From positions 186,001 through 250,000 of the forward strand of contig CAWIJO010000029.1 of assembly GCA_963836355.1 (NCBI GenBank): a stretch of DNA of 64,000 nt, read 5' to 3'. A program made the position numbers and the translations under genes. The notes under the pieces were generated by a model. That model searched no databases, was not told where the DNA came from, and worked only from the letters and a program-made list of their open reading frames with translations. How positions within the stretch are numbered: position 1 is the stretch's first letter; every line of letters starts with the position of its first letter. Shown piece by piece: positions 59,095 through 64,000 of this stretch. Origin of the DNA: Palsa-506 sp963836355 (GTDB lineage: Bacteria > Actinomycetota > Actinomycetes > Streptosporangiales > Streptosporangiaceae).

Positions 59095-60039
59095 ATGAAC
59101 GCGGTACCTCGGTTGAGCATCGGGCTCCCGGTTTACAATGGCGAGCACTATCTCGCCGAATCGCTCGACGCCCTGCTTGGTCAGAGTTACGAGGATTTCG
59201 AGTTGATCGTCTCGGACAACGCGTCGACCGACGGGACGGCCGATGTTTGCCGTCGCTACCAGAAAATGGACTCGCGGATCCGCTATGTCCGCCAGCCGCG
59301 GAATATCGGCTGCGCCCCGAACCATAACTTCCTCGTGCAACATGCCAGCGGCGAGTTGTTCAAATGGGCGTCCGACGACGACCTGTATGCCCGCGACCTG
59401 CTCAGGCTTTGCGTCGAGGCTCTCGACGAGCACCCCGATGTCGTGCTCGCCCACTCCTGGACTGCGATGATCGACACGTCCGGCGCCGTCACCAATGCGA
59501 TCGAGTACCCGCTAGCCACGTCCTCCACGCGGGCGCCGGAGCGGTTTCGGAGCATGCTGTTCGATGAGGGCGGCGACGACGACGGCGGCGTCATCCGCAT
59601 GGACGTGCTCCGCCGGGTGGCGCCGCTCGACAGCTACTACCACTCGGACCGGACTATCATCGCCGAGCTCGCTTTGCATGGCCGGTTCTATCAGGTGCCA
59701 GACTGGCTCTACTTCCGGCGAGATCATCCAGACCGGGCGCTGCGGGCTTTCCCGACCGTGCGTACCTGGTGCACGAACCTTGACCCGCGCCGGGCCGACC
59801 GGCTACGGCACCCGACCGCCCGGCTGTGGGCCGAGTACATCTGGGCATATGTGGCCGCGATCCGGCGCGCGCCGCTGTCGCCGGCCGACCGGCGTGAGTG
59901 TTACCGCCAACTCGCGCAATGGGCGGCCAACCGGGCTCGCCGGGGCCGTACCGGGCCGCCCGAGCCCGGCATTTCCGCTCCGCGCGCTGACATCTTGGTC
60001 GACGCAGTCGTGCCAGGCCGGGAGAGCAGGCCAGCGTGA
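59095..60039 (+). CDS. Glycosyltransferase family 2
   Basis: A 314-aa GT-A enzyme. AAGGAG lies 10 bases before ATG 59095. Motifs: RLSIGLPVYNGEHYLAESLD, FELIVSDNASTDGTADVCRR, ASGELFKWASDDDLYARDLL (the DDD metal-binding element in place of D-x-D), and DSYYHSDRTIIAELALHGRF. Length and order are normal. Its stop overlaps the pyruvyl transferase start (GTGA at 60036). It probably adds one sugar of the repeat unit. Confidence 0.92.
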   Translation: MNAVPRLSIGLPVYNGEHYLAESLDALLGQSYEDFELIVSDNASTDGTADVCRRYQKMDSRIRYVRQPRNIGCAPNHNFLVQHASGELFKWASDDDLYARDLLRLCVEALDEHPDVVLAHSWTAMIDTSGAVTNAIEYPLATSSTRAPERFRSMLFDEGGDDDGGVIRMDVLRRVAPLDSYYHSDRTIIAELALHGRFYQVPDWLYFRRDHPDRALRAFPTVRTWCTNLDPRRADRLRHPTARLWAEYIWAYVAAIRRAPLSPADRRECYRQLAQWAANRARRGRTGPPEPGISAPRADILVDAVVPGRESRPA

Positions 60040-61328
60040 CCTCTCGCAGGCTCGCCGGCCTGCCTGAGCGGTCCGCCGCCGCCCCGAGGGTCGGCTTGTT
60101 CGGCCTCCTCGGCTCGGGCAACATCGGCAATGATGCCTCCATGGAGTCGGTGCTCGGGTACCTTAGCGCTGAGCATCCCGACGCCATCGTTGACGCCATG
60201 TGCATGGGGCCGGAGAAGCTCCGGGACGATTACGGCATCGAGGCTATCCCCCTGCTCTGGGTACGGAAATACGAGCAGCGTTCATCGGGCCGGACATTGA
60301 TCGCGGTCAAGGTGCTCGGCAAGGTCGTCGACGCGTTCAGGACGGCGTCCTGGGTCCGCCGGCACGATGTGGTGATCGTGCCTGGCATGGGTGTCCTTGA
60401 GGCAAGCCTTCCGCTGCGGGCGTCCGGCGTCCCGTACGCGATGTTCTTGCTCAGCGCGTCCGGCAGGTTCTTCGGGACCAAGGTTGCGCTAGTCAGTGTC
60501 GGCGCCACCGTGATAAATCAGCGGCTGACGCGGTTGCTGTTCAGCTCGGCCGCACGGCTTGCCTGCTACCGCTCCTACCGAGACATCCCGTCACGTGACG
60601 CAATGCGCCGCCGCGGCCGGGATAGCGCGCACGATCCTGTCTATCCCGATCTTGTGTTCGGCATCCCGGCACCACCCTTCGATCCGGGCGACCCGCTGAC
60701 CGTCGGCGTGGGCGTGATGGAGTTCTATGGCACCAACGACGACCGTGGCCGGGCTGAGGAGATCCATGCCTCCTACGTCGGCAACATGAAGTGCTTCATC
60801 CGGTGGCTGGTCGACAACGGCCGCAGGATCAGGCTATTTGTCGGAGATGCGTCCGACGACAGCATGGTCCAGGAAATCATGGACGACCTGCGGGAACACC
60901 GGCCAGGACTGGATCCGTCGCGAGTGGTCGCGGACCCGGTAGGCTCATTCGCGGAACTCACCCGGGCAATGGCACCGGTCAGCACCGTTGTCGCTACCCG
61001 CTATCACAATGTTATTTGCGCGCTCAAGCTCGGCAAGCCCACGATTTCAATTGGTTACGCCGACAAGAACAGGACCCTGATGGCGGACATGGGGCTGGCC
61101 GAGTTCTGCCAGTCCGCCAGCTCGCTGGACGTCGACCGGCTGATCGAGCAGTTTACGGAACTAGAGCGCCGTTCAGGGCAACTGAGGCGAACGATCGCGG
61201 ATCGCTGCGCGGCACAGGCGCAACACCTCGACGGGCAGTTCGCGGCCCTGTCCGCCTTGCTCGTTCCGGCCGGGCGCCGGGCGCCTGCCAGCCCGAAGAT
61301 CAGGTCTACTCGCGCAGGCATCCGCTAG
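60036..61328 (+). CDS. Polysaccharide pyruvyl transferase family protein
   Basis: A 430-aa PF04230 protein, the family that adds pyruvate ketals to surface sugars or uses related donors. Seen: RVGLFGLLGSGNIGNDASME (the typical G-x-x-N-x-G-D), VVIVPGMGVLEASLPLRASG, KVALVSVGATVINQRLTRLL, and AMAPVSTVVATRYHNVICAL (conserved R-x-H-x-x), followed by KPTISIGYADKNRTLMADMG. It is coupled to the GT2 gene by a four-base overlap, so a pyruvylated sugar next to that residue is plausible but unproven. Confidence 0.88.
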   Translation: MTSRRLAGLPERSAAAPRVGLFGLLGSGNIGNDASMESVLGYLSAEHPDAIVDAMCMGPEKLRDDYGIEAIPLLWVRKYEQRSSGRTLIAVKVLGKVVDAFRTASWVRRHDVVIVPGMGVLEASLPLRASGVPYAMFLLSASGRFFGTKVALVSVGATVINQRLTRLLFSSAARLACYRSYRDIPSRDAMRRRGRDSAHDPVYPDLVFGIPAPPFDPGDPLTVGVGVMEFYGTNDDRGRAEEIHASYVGNMKCFIRWLVDNGRRIRLFVGDASDDSMVQEIMDDLREHRPGLDPSRVVADPVGSFAELTRAMAPVSTVVATRYHNVICALKLGKPTISIGYADKNRTLMADMGLAEFCQSASSLDVDRLIEQFTELERRSGQLRRTIADRCAAQAQHLDGQFAALSALLVPAGRRAPASPKIRSTRAGIR

Positions 61329-61396
61329 GCGTTAGCTCGGCCTGGCTGGCAGGCGTCAACTCGGCTCGGCTGGCAGCCCCCAGGCCGCGCGCTTCG

Positions 61397-62707
61397 TCAA
61401 CCGCGCGGCCTGAGGGCTGGCCTGACCGGCCTGCCGGGCAGCACTGTCGCGATGCCGTCCTCAATACCGCGGCGGTATATCGGCATCAGCTCGGCAACCG
61501 CATCGATGGTATGGCGGATCGCTGCCGGGTCGTGGGCGGCGCACACCACGAATGACGGTGCCAGAATTCCCCGTCCCACCAGCTCCTGCAGTACCAGAGT
61601 GCGAAACGCCTGGCTGGGCTGCCCCTGCTCGTCTCGTGCTACATAAGACAGGTTGCAATCACGCCCGCGCAACTCGAAATGCGAGCTCAGCCCGGCGTCA
61701 GCGGTCACCTCCTCGATGCCGCGCCGCAGTTCGCCGCCGATCTGATGCAGCCGCTCGGCGGTATGTTCGCGCTGGTAGGTGTCGATAACGGCCAGCATGG
61801 CGGCTAGTGCCCATGGTTGCGCGGACGCCGTCTGCGACAGCAGGAAGACCCGATCGACGTCATCGACGTAGCCGCCCAGCCGCATCACATCCCGCCGGCC
61901 GGCCAGCAGCGACAGCGGGAATCCGTTAGCGATGCCCTTGCCGAATATGCAGAGGTCTGGCTCGATGCCGTAGACGAACTGGGCACCGCGCTCATGCCAC
62001 CGGAATCCGGTGATGATCTCATCGAGAATAAGCAGTGCCCCGTGCTGGTCACAAAGCCGACGCAAGCCGGCAAAGTAGCCAGGCGCAGGCGGCTCGACAG
62101 TTTCTGCTTCGAGCACCACCGCCGCAATCTGGCCGGGATACGCTTCGAAGAGCCTGGCCAGGTCCGGCAGGTCGTTGTAAGAGAACTGCACTGTTAGGCG
62201 CTCGGCTGCCGCCGGGATCCCCGCGGACATCGGCGTGGTAACGATGAACCAGTCGTCGGTGGAGAAAAAGGGATGCTGCTTGCACACGGCGACTATTTCA
62301 CGGCCGGTATAGGCCCGGGCCAGGCGCACCGCCGCCGTGGTGGCATCGGAGCCGTTGAGCCCGAACTTGACCATCTCTGCACTCGGTATGAGATCGGTAA
62401 CGCGCTCCGCGGCTTCGAGTTCCATCCGATGCGGGCGGACAAAACTGATGCCATCAGCCAGCCGGCTGCGGACGGCATGCACCACCGGCTCGAATCCGTG
62501 ACCGAGTATGGTCGAGCGCAAGCCGCTGCCGAACTCAACGTACTCGTTGCCGTCGAGGTCCCATACCCGGCATCCAGAGCCGCGCTCGATCACCGGTGCC
62601 AGGCCGGCCGGGTACTGGTCGTCTCCCCTGGCGTAGGTATGCGCCCCGCCAGGAATGAGGGCGTGCACAGCTGACAGATGGGCGTTGGACGCCGCGAAGC
62701 CCTTCAT
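61397..62707 (-). CDS. Class III aminotransferase (glutamate-1-semialdehyde aminomutase-like)
   Basis: A 436-aa PLP enzyme. The fold shows PGGAHTYARGDDQYPAGLAP, EYVEFGSGLRSTILGHGFEP, VKFGLNGSDATTAAVRLARA, the aspartate strand LLILDEIITGFRWHERGAQF, and the PLP lysine LCIFGKGIANGFPLSLLAGR. HemL itself is longer-conserved and normally sits with heme genes; here the neighbours are a deacetylase and a nucleotidyltransferase, so this copy probably transaminates or isomerises a sugar intermediate. It is the last gene of a minus-strand group entering from the right edge. Confidence 0.88.
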   Translation of the reverse strand: MKGFAASNAHLSAVHALIPGGAHTYARGDDQYPAGLAPVIERGSGCRVWDLDGNEYVEFGSGLRSTILGHGFEPVVHAVRSRLADGISFVRPHRMELEAAERVTDLIPSAEMVKFGLNGSDATTAAVRLARAYTGREIVAVCKQHPFFSTDDWFIVTTPMSAGIPAAAERLTVQFSYNDLPDLARLFEAYPGQIAAVVLEAETVEPPAPGYFAGLRRLCDQHGALLILDEIITGFRWHERGAQFVYGIEPDLCIFGKGIANGFPLSLLAGRRDVMRLGGYVDDVDRVFLLSQTASAQPWALAAMLAVIDTYQREHTAERLHQIGGELRRGIEEVTADAGLSSHFELRGRDCNLSYVARDEQGQPSQAFRTLVLQELVGRGILAPSFVVCAAHDPAAIRHTIDAVAELMPIYRRGIEDGIATVLPGRPVRPALRPRG

Positions 62708-62802
62708 CTACGCGTTCTGCCAGGGCGGCGGGAACTCTGCGGCCGGCCGCCGGGCGCGGCCACATCGACGCGGACATTCATTGTGGTTACCTTTCATGTT
62801 CC

Positions 62803-63480
62803 TCAGCTGTCAGTGTCCGGCGCGAGGCGCTCGGGCGAAATGATGGACTTCACGCAGTAGAACGCCTCGGCATAGCGCGCCCGGCACTCGACGCCACGGA
62901 GCCGGGCCATGCCCAGAAAAACCTCGTCGTCCCACCAGTCCCGGCCTCGCTGGGACGGGAAGCACTTGTGCAGCAGCTCGACCTTCCGCCGGGCCGTGCC
63001 CGCCGACAGCGGAAAGTAAATCGATGGACGGCCGAGGTCGCCGTCCCATTTCGGGATCTCGTACGCGAGGTAGAGGGCGTCGCGGAAGGCGGTTGACACG
63101 ATCTCGCCGATAGTCCGGTGATCTTGATGCGCGTCGTCGCGCGACGGGGCGACGACGAGATCTGGCGAGCAGGATCGCGCCACCTGCTCAAGTACTGCCT
63201 TGACGTCCCGCCAGGCCGCCGGGAGCCGGCCCTCGGGCAGCTTGTGCAGTTCGATCGTGAGGTCCGCGGCCGGCGCGAACGCGCCGGCCGCCTGGCGCGC
63301 CTCGTCCTGGCGATCCGTCGTCCCGGTCAGCACGACATAGCGGAGCTGCAAGCCCGGATAGCTGCCGGCGAGGCTGAGCAGCGTCCCGCCGACGCCGATC
63401 TCGATGTCGTCGGGGTGGGCGCCAACCGCGAGCACGGACAGCGGTCTGCCCGGCGGCGGCTTCAGATGCAGTGGCAGCAC
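62803..63480 (-). CDS. PIG-L/LmbE-family deacetylase
   Basis: A 225-aa zinc-dependent N-deacetylase. It has the metal motif LSVLAVGAHPDDIEIGVGGT (A-H-P-D-D) and the third histidine region VVAPSRDDAHQDHRTIGEIV. The GTG at 63480 (VLPLHLKPPPGR) lies 7 bases after the nucleotidyltransferase stop; an upstream ATG (63567) would overlap that gene. PIG-L enzymes remove acetyl from GlcNAc-type groups, so with the adjacent aminotransferase this could tailor an amino sugar. The substrate is inferred only. Confidence 0.9.
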   Translation of the reverse strand: MLPLHLKPPPGRPLSVLAVGAHPDDIEIGVGGTLLSLAGSYPGLQLRYVVLTGTTDRQDEARQAAGAFAPAADLTIELHKLPEGRLPAAWRDVKAVLEQVARSCSPDLVVAPSRDDAHQDHRTIGEIVSTAFRDALYLAYEIPKWDGDLGRPSIYFPLSAGTARRKVELLHKCFPSQRGRDWWDDEVFLGMARLRGVECRARYAEAFYCVKSIISPERLAPDTDS

Positions 63481-63487
63481 GAGCGGA

Positions 63488-64000
63488 TCACCGTGGCCCG
63501 GGCATCGCTGCGTGATCGGGAACCCGGTCACCGCCAATATCCAGCAACGGGTCACTGACCAGGGCATCTGCTCCTGACCGCTCTGGGTCCCAGATCATCC
63601 AGGGGCACTTTCCCCGGTGGTACATCTCTTCTAGCTGTGCGCGCTCCTTCACGGTGTCGGCGGGCGTGTAGTACCCCTTATACGGATAGGCGAGCACGCG
63701 ACCCTGGGGTACCAGCCGCACGATCGCATCATCAACGAGATCCTCGCCTTCGTTGAGATGATCGAATATCTCGGGCCGGAGCACGAAGTAGCCGCCGTTC
63801 TCCCATTGCCGTAGGTCTTGCATGGGAGTCACCTGGGTTATCAGCCCGGTGTCGCCGATATCCACCACATGGTGCGATGACTGAAGCGGCACGGCCAGGA
63901 GGCCGGCCACGGCGGTGCTAGCCTCGAAGCGCTTGATCATGTCGGGCAGCGGCGCGTTCGTGAGGACGTCAGCGTAGTTCGCCAGGAACACCGGCTCGTC
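63488..64000 (-). CDS. Sugar-1-phosphate nucleotidyltransferase, 3' part (runs off window)
   Basis: Only the C-terminal 170 codons are in view; the gene continues past 64000. The visible part reads FLANYADVLTNAPLPDMIKR, SSHHVVDIGDTGLITQVTPM, WENGGYFVLRPEIFDHLNEG and GYYTPADTVKERAQLEEMYH, which matches glucose-1-phosphate cytidylyltransferase-type enzymes (RfbF group). The activating N-terminal loop is outside the window, so the nucleotide used cannot be confirmed. It is followed by PIG-L and an aminotransferase, likely one operon. Confidence 0.85.
   Translation of the reverse strand, partial: DEPVFLANYADVLTNAPLPDMIKRFEASTAVAGLLAVPLQSSHHVVDIGDTGLITQVTPMQDLRQWENGGYFVLRPEIFDHLNEGEDLVDDAIVRLVPQGRVLAYPYKGYYTPADTVKERAQLEEMYHRGKCPWMIWDPERSGADALVSDPLLDIGGDRVPDHAAMPGPR

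Overview
The window comes from a GC-rich actinobacterium, most likely a Streptosporangiales/Catenulisporales-type filamentous organism. The family signs are a SepX/GlpR-type divisome protein beside a gephyrin-like MoeA, an FmdB zinc-ribbon protein, an XRE/DUF5753 regulator paired with a DUF397 protein, a DUF574-type methyltransferase, and many LuxR-family regulators. No species can be named from sequence alone.

Left end (1-7.4 kb): a mobile-element graveyard. It holds a decayed MalT-type LuxR gene, a 5'-truncated IS66 transposase, a nearly complete group II intron with a reverse transcriptase/HNH protein, a low-GC frame-broken hypothetical gene, a 33-codon IS21 IstA remnant, an intact antigen-85-like lipoprotein esterase, and a possible cation-efflux remnant.

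Housekeeping block (7.6-15.3 kb): tRNA-Ala(CGC); a minus-strand operon galU > moeA(glp) > moaC > mog > GNAT > sepX for UDP-glucose supply, molybdenum cofactor synthesis and division; then, divergently, 5-formyl-THF cyclo-ligase, fmdB (behind a CIRCE-like operator), MTA phosphorylase and tRNA-Arg(CCT). The 5' end of moaC is interrupted by a 15-bp tandem repeat whose one 17-bp unit breaks the frame.

Regulatory and metabolic middle (15.3-37.2 kb): SAM methyltransferase, frame-disrupted NCS1 permease, anti-sigma ATPase, a 944-aa LuxR ATPase, a small exported peptide, a repeat-rich spacer, the XRE/DUF397 pair, a hydrolase/delta-60 chimera, a sarcosine/dimethylglycine-type dehydrogenase, PPOX and DUF899 proteins, a MurJ-like flippase, a YdcF protein, and a small module (methyltransferase, alpha/beta-hydrolase-LuxR fusion, thioesterase-like protein). 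Both outer genes of that module carry the same paired box with the halves exactly 63 bp apart. A HIT protein follows.

Right end (37.5-64 kb): a large cell-surface polysaccharide locus. A long minus-strand run (uronate-forming nucleotide-sugar dehydrogenase, GT4, AsnB amidotransferase, bi-domain oxidoreductase, heparinase-like protein, two Wzz-like proteins with kinase-like domains lacking a P-loop, O-antigen-ligase-like polymerase, GT4, beta-helix protein, RmlC-like epimerase) faces a plus-strand run (epimerase, Wzx-type flippase, GT2, pyruvyl transferase). A third group (nucleotidyltransferase, PIG-L deacetylase, class III aminotransferase) enters from the right edge. Together they suggest a Wzx/Wzy-type exopolysaccharide containing uronic acid that may be amidated and pyruvylated, with two beta-helix surface proteins that are paralogues in opposite orientation.

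Several otherwise good genes (moaC, NCS1 permease, asnB, the hydrolase chimera, the 4.5-kb hypothetical) carry one- or two-base frame breaks. Whether these are real decay or assembly errors cannot be settled here.
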